This document shows positions 6,174-12,778 of a stretch of DNA of 22,898 nt, piece by piece (within the stretch, counting starts at the first letter, position 1; each line of letters starts with the position of its first letter). Location: positions 1-22,898 of IMG/VR virus record IMGVR_UViG_3300021365_000126; one strand, written 5' to 3'. Under the pieces are notes generated by a model. It saw only the letters and a program-made list of their open reading frames with translations. It was not told the origin of the DNA and ran no database searches. The translations under genes were made by a program, and so were the position numbers. Source of the stretch: a virus.

Positions 6174-6198
6174 CAAATATTTATTTATTTATTATAAT
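6161..6198 (+). promoter_or_regulatory. promoter P2 (sigma70 consensus, AAATARTTC family)
   Basis: AAATAATTC leads into TTGACA (6170-6175), then a 17-base AT-only spacer and TATAAT (6193-6198). All twelve core positions match. It drives the HTH-module gene at 6223, whose GAGGAAG (6214-6220) is a good ribosome binding site, leaving a leader of about 18 bases. Confidence 0.92.
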
Positions 6199-6222
6199 AG
6201 TATTTCAAAAATTGAGGAAGCA

Positions 6223-6669
6223 ATGGGCGACCGATTCTACCGACAACAACTAGAGTTCCTGGGTACATGCCCAGGGTATTATGGCAAACCTAAAAGGACA
6301 AGACGCATGGCATGGGATGATGACAAGAAGGCAGAAGCAGTAAGTATGTATACTGAGTCTGATCCTTCTCCTGAAAATTCAATGGAAATTGTAAAAGAGT
6401 TCGAAGAAGAACTTAATGAGTCACCAAACGGTGTACGTATGATTCTGACAAAAGCAGGTGTATATGTAAAAAAGGCTCCTGCGACTGGCGCAACCAAATC
6501 TTCTGGCAGCAACGGTGGTAGTAGCCGAGTTTCAAAAGCAGCAGCTATTGAAAGCCTCTCGGCGGCTCTTACAGACGCAGGCCAAGAAGTAGATGAAGAG
6601 ATTATCAGTAAACTTACGGGTAAAGCAGCAATGTACTTTGCTGGCATTATCTCTAACGTAAACAGCTAA
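6223..6669 (+). CDS. HTH-module protein, conserved in phages (148 aa)
   Basis: Residues 28-85 form one module: a SANT/Myb-like lead-in (RRMAWDDDKKAEAVSMY) and an HTH-like segment (SMEIVKEFEEELNESPNGVR, then MILTKAGV). This strongly resembles the repeats of the protein at 9208. The N-terminal FLGTCPGYYGKPKRTRR is a short basic, aromatic segment. A Gly/Ser/Ala linker (about 86-107) joins to a C-terminal helical domain (about 108-148). It has a dedicated consensus promoter and is followed by strong hairpins, both signs of high expression. The inferred role is an abundant DNA-binding protein, perhaps architectural or regulatory. I recall similar unannotated proteins in marine phages but cannot search. 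Confidence 0.75.
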   Translation: MGDRFYRQQLEFLGTCPGYYGKPKRTRRMAWDDDKKAEAVSMYTESDPSPENSMEIVKEFEEELNESPNGVRMILTKAGVYVKKAPATGATKSSGSNGGSSRVSKAAAIESLSAALTDAGQEVDEEIISKLTGKAAMYFAGIISNVNS

Positions 6670-6686
6670 CTCTAATCTAACAAAAA

Positions 6687-6704
6687 CTCCTCTTTCGAGA
6701 GGAG
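6687..6704 (+). other. RNA hairpin with UUCG tetraloop
   Basis: CTCCTCT (6687-6693) pairs perfectly with AGAGGAG (6698-6704) around a TTCG loop, one of the most stable RNA tetraloops. It lies 17 bases after the stop of the HTH-module gene. No run of T follows, so it is not a classic intrinsic terminator. It may protect the 3' end, pause polymerase, or be part of the larger structured block up to 6811. Confidence 0.8.
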
Positions 6705-6711
6705 CTACTAT

Positions 6712-6739
6712 AACCACGAGAAGGAAACTTCTCGTGGTT
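6712..6739 (+). other. 12-bp RNA hairpin with GAAA tetraloop
   Basis: AACCACGAGAAG (6712-6723) pairs perfectly over 12 base pairs with 6728-6739 around a GAAA (GNRA) loop. Only three T follow the stem's end (TTT at 6738-6740, two of them in the stem), so termination by this hairpin would be weak. Together with the UUCG hairpin seven bases upstream it forms a very stable tandem. GNRA loops often dock into receptors or bind proteins. Confidence 0.85.
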
Positions 6740-6760
6740 TAGTTCGTCTTACAGAAACAA

Positions 6761-6811
6761 CCTTAGAGGTCAGAGACGTAAAAAATTTTACTTACCTGCA
6801 GTACTAAGGAG
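6761..6811 (+). promoter_or_regulatory. leader structure masking the ribosome binding site of the next gene
   Basis: CCTTAG (6761-6766) can pair with CTAAGG (6804-6809), which includes most of the AAGGAG ribosome binding site (6806-6811) of the gene at 6816. Inside this, AGGT (6767-6770) pairs with ACCT (6794-6797), and GTAAAA (6778-6783) with TTTTAC (6786-6791). The nested pairing gives a switch-like hairpin. It is an inference from hand pairing, and no folding energy was computed. No known riboswitch class is recognised. Confidence 0.5.
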
Positions 6812-6815
6812 ATAT

Positions 6816-7082
6816 ATGAGAAAAGAAGAACTAGCAGACACAGTAAAAGAGTATGGCGATGCAGTTATAACTTATAGGAGTGAAAACTCTAATAAGTTAA
6901 AATATAATGTATGTACGCTAGACTTTTCTACCCCCTACATTCAGGATAAAAAGAACAGAGCAAAAGAAACTAAGGACACCCTTTTATTATTTTGCTGGGA
7001 CACTGACTCTTATAGACTCTTGAAACCTAGAAACGTAACTACTATTGTACCGCTTTCGGCCGTACTTAAAAACGGAGGTTAA
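6816..7082 (+). CDS. small conserved phage protein (88 aa)
   Basis: A small protein with a charged N-terminal helix (RKEELADTVKEYGDAV) and a beta-rich remainder (YNVCTLDFSTPYIQDK; LLLFCWDTDSYRLLKPRNVT). I recall phage proteins with this 'FCWD.DS.R.LKP' pattern but know no function. AAGGAG at 6806-6811 followed by ATATATG gives a strong start, though a leader hairpin may mask it. No promoter lies between the hairpins and this gene, so it depends on read-through from P2. The PC4-like gene follows at once, probably as a pair. Confidence 0.65.
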   Translation: MRKEELADTVKEYGDAVITYRSENSNKLKYNVCTLDFSTPYIQDKKNRAKETKDTLLLFCWDTDSYRLLKPRNVTTIVPLSAVLKNGG

Positions 7083-7083
7083 T

Positions 7084-7386
7084 ATGGAGTTATATCAAGC
7101 TCCTGAAACATACGAAAGAGTTATACATTATGATACAGAAAAACAGATTCAAGTAAGGCTAGTAGTAAGTGAGTTTAGGGGTACTGAGTACCTTCACTTA
7201 AGAAAGTATTATTTAGATTTTACAGAGGAATGGAAGCCGAGTAATGAAGGAGTGTCTATGCCTTTATCGTTTGAAAATTCTAAAGAGCTCTTTTCAGGCT
7301 TAGTTGAGATTCTTTCTCTGGCAGAGAGTAAGAATATACTCGAAGAATACTTTTCTGATATTTTAGACGACATGTATCAAAAATAG
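7084..7386 (+). CDS. PC4/YdbC-like candidate ssDNA-binding protein
   Basis: A 100-residue protein; the ATG at 7084 follows GGAGG (7075-7079), and upstream in-frame starts lack such a site. Residues about 20-62 look like the curved sheet of PC4-fold proteins: IQVRLVVSEFRGTEYLHLRK (22-41), then DFTEEWKPSNEGVSMPLSF, followed by a long helix (66-82, KELFSGLVEILSLAES). PC4-like proteins dimerise and bind single-stranded or melted DNA in transcription and replication. Position before the split ligase fits a replication role. The call rests on pattern memory, not a profile search; a generic beta-sheet protein is the alternative. Its stop codon lies inside the conserved block of promoter P3. Confidence 0.5.
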   Translation: MELYQAPETYERVIHYDTEKQIQVRLVVSEFRGTEYLHLRKYYLDFTEEWKPSNEGVSMPLSFENSKELFSGLVEILSLAESKNILEEYFSDILDDMYQK

Positions 7387-7418
7387 TTCTTGACTTTTAC
7401 TCGTTATTATACTATAAT
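7381..7418 (+). promoter_or_regulatory. promoter P3 (sigma70, AAATARTTC family)
   Basis: AAATAGTTC precedes TTGACT (7390-7395, one mismatch), a 17-base spacer and TATAAT (7413-7418). The TAG stop of the PC4-like gene is embedded in the conserved block. It drives the N-terminal ligase gene from GTG 7445, whose ribosome binding site is GAGAGAA at 7434-7440. Confidence 0.9.
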
Positions 7419-7444
7419 ATTGTTTCTGTAATTGAGAGAACCCA

Positions 7445-8365
7445 GTGAAAGAATTTCTTGCACAATGTAATGAGTGTTACTATACAGGCAATCCGATTAT
7501 TTCGGACGCTGAATTTGATATTCTATCGTTAAAGTATGGAAATACTGACGTCGGTCATACGGTAACTGACGGCACTGCACACTGGTTTCAAATGTACTCC
7601 TTACAGAAAGTATTTGATTTGTCAGTATATTCTGACTTAGAAAAATACGTCCGTACTCCAAAGTTAGATGGAGCCGCTGTCTCGTTACTATACGTTGGTG
7701 GTGAGCTTGTTCTGGGACTTACAAGGGGTGACGGAAAGTTGGGCAGAGATATTACAGATAAGGTTAAGCACCTCGCTCCCAATACTTTGGATAGTAAGAA
7801 TATTATTCAAGTAACTGGAGAAGTTGTTTGTCCTTCAAATATCTCTAACGCAAGAAATCTTGCTTCCGGTTCCTTGAATCTCAAGGACGAAAGCGAGTTC
7901 CTAAGTAGGCCTCTGACATTTGTTGCTTACGGGTTACAGTCTGAACAAGATATGTTTTCTTACTTCACTGAAGGGTTAGCTTATCTTGAATCTCAAGGCT
8001 TTAATGTTGTAACAACTTTTAATGTGTCAGAGTACCCTACTGATGGAGAAGTCTTTAGGTTAGATAGTAATTATCTATTTAATAATGCGGGTTACACCTC
8101 ACATCATCCTAGAGGCGCTTTTGCTCTCAAACAACAGCAAAAAGGTATAGTCACTACATTATTGGATGTGACTTGGCAGGTAGGCAAATCAGGGGTTGTT
8201 AGTCCTGTAGCGATACTAAATCCAATTAAAATTGGAGACGCTGTTGTTTCGAGGGCCACCTTGCATAATATGGAATATATAAATGCTCTGGAATTAGAGA
8301 TAGGCTGTAATGTAGAGGTTATTCGTAGTGGCGAAATTATACCTCGTATTTTAAGGCGTGTATGA
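7445..8365 (+). CDS. NAD-dependent DNA ligase, N-terminal half (adenylation and OB domains)
   Basis: A 306-residue protein covering the first half of bacterial LigA, which seals nicks using NAD+. In order: a shortened Ia domain that binds the NMN half of NAD (YYTGNPIISDAEFD, 12-25); the nucleotidyltransferase domain with catalytic Lys73 in KLDG, GLTRGDGKLGRDIT (91-104), GEVVCP (125-130) and Arg/Asn-rich ARNLASGSLNLKD; and an OB fold from about 223 (TWQVGKSGVVSPVAILNP ... SRATLHN ... RSGEIIPRI). Motif IV reads DGEVFR (200-205), with Arg205 where the family normally has Lys. The protein stops where the OB domain ends. The zinc finger, HhH and BRCT domains are a separate gene downstream. T5-type phages are known for a ligase in two subunits. 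The start is GTG. Confidence 0.93.
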   Translation: MKEFLAQCNECYYTGNPIISDAEFDILSLKYGNTDVGHTVTDGTAHWFQMYSLQKVFDLSVYSDLEKYVRTPKLDGAAVSLLYVGGELVLGLTRGDGKLGRDITDKVKHLAPNTLDSKNIIQVTGEVVCPSNISNARNLASGSLNLKDESEFLSRPLTFVAYGLQSEQDMFSYFTEGLAYLESQGFNVVTTFNVSEYPTDGEVFRLDSNYLFNNAGYTSHHPRGAFALKQQQKGIVTTLLDVTWQVGKSGVVSPVAILNPIKIGDAVVSRATLHNMEYINALELEIGCNVEVIRSGEIIPRILRRV

Positions 8366-8383
8366 TTCCTAAGACCTTGTAAA

Positions 8384-8421
8384 AAATAATTCTTGACAAA
8401 AACCCAAAATTTTCGTATAAT
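8384..8421 (+). promoter_or_regulatory. promoter P4 (sigma70 consensus) between the two ligase genes
   Basis: AAATAATTC, TTGACA (8393-8398), 17-base spacer, TATAAT (8416-8421); all core positions match. It lies in the 83-base gap between the ligase halves, so the second half can be made independently and in excess. The leader carries GAGAGAA (8437-8443), the same ribosome binding sequence used by the first half. Confidence 0.92.
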
Positions 8422-8448
8422 ATATTTTCATTTTCTGAGAGAACTAAA

Positions 8449-9204
8449 TTGCTGACCCAGATTACAAGACCACAACATTGCCCTAGCTGCAATAGTATTC
8501 TTGAATGGCTCAGCCCTTTACTCTATTGCCGTAATTCTGATTGTGCTTCACAATCGAGCAAGAAAGTAGAACACTTTGCTAAAACTTTAAAAATTAAAGG
8601 ATTAGGCCCGGCAGCAATCAAAAGATTAGATATTAGAGGAGTTGACGAAATCTACAGCTTCACGGAAGAAGAATTATGTGTAGGACTCGATTCCGATAAA
8701 CTAGGATCTAAATTATTTGCAGAGATAGAAAACTCAAAAAATGCACCATTGAATACAGTTTTAGCGGGGTTCAGTATCCCTCTAATTGGTAAGACCGCAA
8801 GTGAAAAACTAAGCTCAGTATGTGATACTATATATGAAATCAATGAGCAAAGCTGCACTGAGGCAGGACTTGGCCCAAAATCTACTGAGAGTCTAACAAC
8901 ATGGTTAGATGAGGTATTTTACCCAACGCTAGAGGGCTCTTTGCCTTTTAGCTTAAAGTTTAATAAATCACCGCAGAGCTCTCAGGCTGGAATTGTATGT
9001 ATAAGTGGAAAACTGAAGAGTTTTAAAACAAAAGCAGATGCTACAACTTGTTTAAAAGCCGCAGGCTTTGAAGTAAAGACTAGTGTTACAAAAGACGTAA
9101 CACATTTAGTTAATGAAAGTGGTATAGAAACTGCAAAAACCGAAAAAGCCAGACTATCTGGCATAACAATAATTGAAAACTTAAAAAGTTTTTTAGAGGA
9201 ATAA
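8449..9204 (+). CDS. NAD-dependent DNA ligase, C-terminal half (Zn finger, HhH, BRCT)
   Basis: A 251-residue protein equal to the second half of bacterial LigA. A four-cysteine zinc finger comes first (Cys11, Cys14, Cys27, Cys32, in CPSC...CRNSDC). Helix-hairpin-helix repeats follow (KTLKIKGLGPAAIKRL at about 46-61, and further copies near FSIPLIGKTASEKL and EAGLGPKSTESL), then a C-terminal BRCT domain (about 179-250, GIVCISGKLKSF ... VTKDVTHLV). These domains clamp the DNA and would complement the catalytic half in trans. TTG start with GAGAGAA six bases ahead. It has its own promoter, so this is an established second gene, not a frameshift artefact. The HTH-module gene follows after three bases. 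Confidence 0.93.
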   Translation: MLTQITRPQHCPSCNSILEWLSPLLYCRNSDCASQSSKKVEHFAKTLKIKGLGPAAIKRLDIRGVDEIYSFTEEELCVGLDSDKLGSKLFAEIENSKNAPLNTVLAGFSIPLIGKTASEKLSSVCDTIYEINEQSCTEAGLGPKSTESLTTWLDEVFYPTLEGSLPFSLKFNKSPQSSQAGIVCISGKLKSFKTKADATTCLKAAGFEVKTSVTKDVTHLVNESGIETAKTEKARLSGITIIENLKSFLEE

Positions 9205-9207
9205 TTT

Positions 9208-9939
9208 ATGTCAACACTTCCTAAGTGGACCGATGAACGTACAGAAGAGCTAACTACATTTGTAGGCGATGAGTCTCCTGTATCTCAAGAGACTGTAGCT
9301 TCTGCTGCTGATCGTCTTGAAACCTCTACTCGATCTGTCTCTAGCAAATTGCGAAAGATGGGTTTTGATGTAGAACTTGCTTCAGCTCGTGGAGGCCGTG
9401 CCTTCAGCCCAGAGCAAGAAGCTACTTTGTCTTCTTTTGTCACCGACAATAGTAAGCAATATACTTATGCTCAAATCGCTGAGCATTTTGAAGGCGGTGC
9501 TTTTACTGCTAAGACTATTCAAGGCAAAATTTTGTCTATGGAATTGACTTCGCATGTAAAACCTGCTCCTAAGCCTGAGAGTGTACGAACGTACAACGAT
9601 GAAGAAGAAGCCAAGTTTATTGCCATGGTAAACGACGGCGCTTTTGTAGAGCAAATTGCTGAAGCTTTAGGTCGTTCGGTAAACTCTGTACGAGGCAAGG
9701 CTCTTAGCCTTCTCCGCGCACAGTCTATCGATGCAATTCCTCGTCAGGAAACGACTAAAGGCGGATCAAAAGAAGATCCTCTTGCTGCTATCGAAACTGA
9801 ACTGTCAGACATGACTGTTGAGGAGATTGCAGAACAAATCGGGAAAACACCTCGTGGTGTTAAAACCATGTTAACCCGACGAGGTCTTACTGCCTCAGAC
9901 TATGATGGAGCTGCTAAGAAAGAAAAAGCTGCTGAATAA
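9208..9939 (+). CDS. four-repeat HTH-module protein, probably abundant
   Basis: A 243-residue protein built from four related modules at about 5-58, 64-117, 127-178 and 191-234. Modules 1-3 begin with a SANT/Myb-like lead-in (PKWTDERTEEL; RAFSPEQEATL; RTYNDEEEAKF). All four contain an HTH-like core such as VEQIAEALGRSVNSVRGKAL or VEEIAEQIGKTPRGVKTML. It ends in a basic tail (DGAAKKEKAAE). It is likely a multivalent DNA-binding protein. All 14 arginines use CGN codons and none AGA or AGG, whereas AGA dominates most neighbouring genes; that bias is typical of very highly expressed genes. GAGGA (9196-9200) precedes the start and an intrinsic terminator follows 27 bases after the stop. It shares module type with the proteins at 6223 and, more distantly, 5199. 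Function unproven. Confidence 0.8.
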   Translation: MSTLPKWTDERTEELTTFVGDESPVSQETVASAADRLETSTRSVSSKLRKMGFDVELASARGGRAFSPEQEATLSSFVTDNSKQYTYAQIAEHFEGGAFTAKTIQGKILSMELTSHVKPAPKPESVRTYNDEEEAKFIAMVNDGAFVEQIAEALGRSVNSVRGKALSLLRAQSIDAIPRQETTKGGSKEDPLAAIETELSDMTVEEIAEQIGKTPRGVKTMLTRRGLTASDYDGAAKKEKAAE

Positions 9940-9966
9940 AACAACAGCGCTATCTTTCTAACTAGG

Positions 9967-9999
9967 GCAACCATGGTCTACGGATCATGGTTGCTTTTT
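9967..9999 (+). terminator. intrinsic terminator
   Basis: GCAACCATG (9967-9975) pairs perfectly with CATGGTTGC (9986-9994) around a 10-base loop, followed directly by TTTTT (9995-9999). It closes the unit containing the second ligase half and the four-repeat protein. An ATG inside the right arm is in frame with the helicase, but its position argues against use as a start. Confidence 0.9.
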
Positions 10000-10016
10000 C
10001 ATACTCGGGGAATCTT

Positions 10017-11363
10017 TTGAATTTATCTAGTGCGTTGCTGAAACAAATAATTGAGTTACAGGACTTTGATACCTGGACTCAGTTGCGCAAGCACTATTTA
10101 CCCTCCGAATACCAATCTTTATGGTCTGTCGTGCACAAGCATGTAGAGACCTATCACACCTTACCTACTTTCGAGGATCTAAACTATAGCATCCGCGATG
10201 GAGTTACTCGCGAAAAAATTCTAGCTATCTCTAGTGTAGAGGTAGAAGCAGATGCGGGTATGCTTCTAGAGTATCTAAAAAATGACTACGTACAAACAGA
10301 GGCTTTTTCTCAACTAGAAAAGTATATAGATCAGTCTATTGCTTTCGAGAGTGCCAGAGAGACTGTAGATCATTTACATGAACTCGTAATGGAATTAGAA
10401 GAGAAAGTAGAGTTAGAATCTCCAGAGGAGTCTATGCAAAGTATAGCTCTTTTTGAGTCTGACGAAGAAGTTGAAGGCTACCTCCCCCTCGGACTCAATA
10501 CATTATATGATGAGAGTTTTATGTTTTCTCCCCGAGACTTAATTCTTATCGGTGGTCGTAGAGGGGGAGGTAAGTCTATTACGTGCGCTAATATCGCGAA
10601 CAATGTTTACCAGTCAGGAAAAACTGCTATCTACTTCACAATTGAAATGGATAGTAAATCGACTTTACAGCGCTTGTGCGCTATAGCAACAGGAGTCCCA
10701 CACTTAAGACTTCGCTCAAGAAACCTTAGTGTAGTTGAGTGGGAAAAGGTTGCCTCCTGGTGGGCTTCTCGTTTTACGGGAGGAGAAGCGTTGTACAAGT
10801 CTTATTTAGTCGACAGAGATTTTGATAATTTACATCATAAATTACGGACTACCTGCGAGTTAGACCCTGTATCTCAACTTGATATTGTATATGATCCTGC
10901 ATTAACTCTATCTAAAATAAGATCAGAGTTAGATAAAAAAGTCAAGTCTTCTTTAGATGTTGGCGTAATTATAGTTGACTATATAAATCAAGTTAAAAGG
11001 TCTAACATACCTAGTCGCATGGGACAGTATGACTGGACGGAACAGATTGAAGTGAGTAAGGCACTAAAGTCAATGGCACAAGAGTTCAATTCGCCCATAG
11101 TATCTCCTTATCAGATAGATAACAGTGGAGAGGCTAGATTTGCGAAAGGGATTCTTGATGCTGCTGATGCTGCTTTTACTTTGAATCCTTGGACAACCGA
11201 AGATCAATGCATTACTTTTGAGTGTTCAAAAATGAGAAGTGGTAGAATGGAAAATTTTACCTCATTTATGGACTGGGAAACTTTAAGGATTGGTCCTGAG
11301 ACTGTTCTCAGCCCTAAAGAAGCGGATTCTAGTAAAACGGGTGAAGAAATCAACGATATATAA
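10017..11363 (+). CDS. DnaB-like replicative DNA helicase
   Basis: A RecA-fold hexameric helicase that unwinds DNA ahead of the polymerase. Counting from the TTG at 10017 (448 residues): an N-terminal helical domain (1-150), Walker A GGRRGGGKS (179-187), a Glu-containing IYFTIEMD segment after it, Walker B VGVIIVDYINQ (Asp321), then SPYQID (H3 Gln) and CSKMRSGR (H4) near the C-terminus. TTG 10017 is preferred over ATG 9987 because GGGGA (10007-10011) lies five bases before it and because 9987 is inside the terminator stem. No promoter lies between that terminator and this gene, so expression depends on read-through and is probably held below that of the four-repeat protein. Confidence 0.9.
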   Translation: MNLSSALLKQIIELQDFDTWTQLRKHYLPSEYQSLWSVVHKHVETYHTLPTFEDLNYSIRDGVTREKILAISSVEVEADAGMLLEYLKNDYVQTEAFSQLEKYIDQSIAFESARETVDHLHELVMELEEKVELESPEESMQSIALFESDEEVEGYLPLGLNTLYDESFMFSPRDLILIGGRRGGGKSITCANIANNVYQSGKTAIYFTIEMDSKSTLQRLCAIATGVPHLRLRSRNLSVVEWEKVASWWASRFTGGEALYKSYLVDRDFDNLHHKLRTTCELDPVSQLDIVYDPALTLSKIRSELDKKVKSSLDVGVIIVDYINQVKRSNIPSRMGQYDWTEQIEVSKALKSMAQEFNSPIVSPYQIDNSGEARFAKGILDAADAAFTLNPWTTEDQCITFECSKMRSGRMENFTSFMDWETLRIGPETVLSPKEADSSKTGEEINDI

Positions 11364-11375
11364 TCATCTACCTGA

Positions 11376-11413
11376 AAATAGTTCTTGACAAATCTATAAT
11401 TATCTGATATAAT
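11376..11413 (+). promoter_or_regulatory. promoter P5 (sigma70 consensus, AAATARTTC family)
   Basis: AAATAGTTC, TTGACA (11385-11390), 17-base spacer and TATAAT (11408-11413); all core positions match. It drives the run from 11438 that includes primase and polymerase. No terminator separates it from the helicase gene, so it boosts rather than isolates. Confidence 0.92.
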
Positions 11414-11437
11414 ATATGCTTATTATCAGGAGGCTCT

Positions 11438-11749
11438 ATGCCAATAATTAATGGTTCACTAAATCACACTTATAGTGGTAGAAGAAGAAAAGTAATCAGG
11501 AGACAGCATGCAAAACCGACTAAGTTTCAGGAGTACAAACCAAAAAAGACGTATGCAAGTGTTCGTTCAGAGGAGGCAAAATGCTACCCATCGTGCACTA
11601 CTACTATCAAAGCGGCGGCAGGAACTAGAAAAGAGTCTTCCCAATACACCGGAACCTATATCATCGGAATAGCAACGATGCACAAGTCTAATGCTGTACC
11701 TGTAACTAATAAGGAATATGCTAAAGACATATCTAAAATGTCTAACTAA
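11438..11749 (+). CDS. conserved basic phage protein, GIATMHKSNAVPV family (103 aa)
   Basis: A 103-residue protein with a very basic N-terminus (YSGRRRKVIRRQHAKPTKFQ) and a conserved C-terminal block, YTGTYIIGIATMHKSNAVPV, then KEYAKDISKMSN. I recall that C-terminal pattern from many phage hypothetical proteins. The basic half suggests nucleic-acid contact, while the C-terminal block could be an interaction motif. No reaction is assigned. AGGAGG at 11428-11433 is the strongest ribosome binding site in the window, and with P5 immediately upstream it should be well expressed. Confidence 0.75.
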   Translation: MPIINGSLNHTYSGRRRKVIRRQHAKPTKFQEYKPKKTYASVRSEEAKCYPSCTTTIKAAAGTRKESSQYTGTYIIGIATMHKSNAVPVTNKEYAKDISKMSN

Positions 11750-11756
11750 GGATTAA

Positions 11757-11951
11757 ATGAAAAGAGCTTATAAAAAAATAGAATCTTTATTAGATGTTTT
11801 GCAAATTAATATGGAAGCAAATAATTACAAAGAAGCCGAAAAAGTATTCAATTATTTAGACATATACTTCTGTTTTATGAATGATGAGCAGAAAGACTAT
11901 TATCAAGTAGCTAAAGATGCTATAGAAGAAGGGAGGCCCTGGATTATATGA
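11757..11951 (+). CDS. small conserved phage protein (64 aa)
   Basis: A short helical protein (KKIESLLDVLQINMEANNYK; EAEKVFNYLDIYFCFMNDEQ; KDYYQVAKDAIEE) that looks like a three-helix bundle. Similar 60-70-residue proteins with a 'FM.DE..DYYQ.AK.A.E' ending occur in other phages as far as I remember. AAGGA (11748-11752) precedes the start. Its stop overlaps the primase start (ATGA), so it may be co-translated with primase. Confidence 0.65.
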   Translation: MKRAYKKIESLLDVLQINMEANNYKEAEKVFNYLDIYFCFMNDEQKDYYQVAKDAIEEGRPWII

Positions 11952-12778
11952 CAGTACAAGAGCTACTACAATCTAAAGGAATAGATTATCTTGCTAAGGG
12001 AAAAGACTTTCTTGTACGTTGTTTAAATCCCGAACATGACGATAGTAATCCATCTATGAGAGTGGATAGAACTACGGGCATATTTAATTGTTTTTCTTGT
12101 GGATACAAGGGAAACGTTTTTAGTTTGTATGGGGAAAAGGTAAGTCAGTTACAGCTAAAACGTGAACTACTCAAAAATAAGATTAACGAAAAGCGCGCAG
12201 ACAGCGTTGGCCTATCTTTTCCCCTCTCTTACACGTCCTATACTGGGAACTGGAGAGGAATAAAGCCAGAAACATACAAAAAATTTGAAGCATTTCAACA
12301 TCATGATAGAGAATACTTAGGAAGAATAGTTTTTCCTATAAGAGATTTAACTGGGAGAATAGTAGCATTTAATGGAAGACACACAACAAATGGCATACCA
12401 AAATATTATATTGCGCCGCCTAAGGCTAAGCTTCCTCTGTATCCTAGTGATGCTAATCCTATACGGAGTACCTGCTTATTAGTAGAGGGTATCTTTGATA
12501 TGCTGAATCTTCATGATAAAGGTTTAAATAATGCTATATGTTGTTTTGGCACAAAAAATATATCAAAAGATAAATTAGGCATATTAAAACTTCGAGGAGT
12601 GCAAAGAGTAGATATATTTTTTGACGGAGATACTCCAGGACAAGCTGCAGCTTTAGAAGTAAAAGCTATGGCGGAAGAGATAGGTTTATATACTCGAAAC
12701 ATAAATCTTGAGGGACGAGATCCTGGAGACCTTTCAGAAGAACAAGTAGTAAACTTAAAAAACCAATTATATAATTAG
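11948..12778 (+). CDS. DNA primase (CHC2 zinc finger and TOPRIM)
   Basis: A 276-residue stand-alone primase that makes RNA primers for lagging-strand synthesis. Zinc-finger ligands Cys25, His30, Cys48 and Cys51 sit in CLNPEH...FNCFSCGYKGN. The TOPRIM domain has Glu180 (LLVEGIFDML) and the metal-binding Asp226-x-Asp228 (FFDGDTPG), plus a later GRDPGDL loop. A mid-region GRIVFPIRD...GRIVAFNGR matches the DnaG-type core entry. It is shorter than bacterial DnaG (about 580 aa) and lacks a helicase-binding C-terminal domain, so contact with the DnaB-like helicase must occur otherwise. Confidence 0.93.
   Translation: MTVQELLQSKGIDYLAKGKDFLVRCLNPEHDDSNPSMRVDRTTGIFNCFSCGYKGNVFSLYGEKVSQLQLKRELLKNKINEKRADSVGLSFPLSYTSYTGNWRGIKPETYKKFEAFQHHDREYLGRIVFPIRDLTGRIVAFNGRHTTNGIPKYYIAPPKAKLPLYPSDANPIRSTCLLVEGIFDMLNLHDKGLNNAICCFGTKNISKDKLGILKLRGVQRVDIFFDGDTPGQAAALEVKAMAEEIGLYTRNINLEGRDPGDLSEEQVVNLKNQLYN

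Noticed and set aside
7045-7083. Upstream start of the PC4-like protein
   Set aside because: It would overlap the previous gene and has no ribosome binding site, whereas ATG 7084 follows GGAGG directly.
8366-8448. Ligase split as a sequencing error or frameshift
   Set aside because: The gap carries a complete consensus promoter, and the second half has its own ribosome binding site and start; the break falls exactly on a domain boundary.
9987-10016. ATG 9987 as the helicase start
   Set aside because: It is inside the right arm of an intrinsic terminator and has no ribosome binding site; TTG 10017 has GGGGA at suitable spacing.
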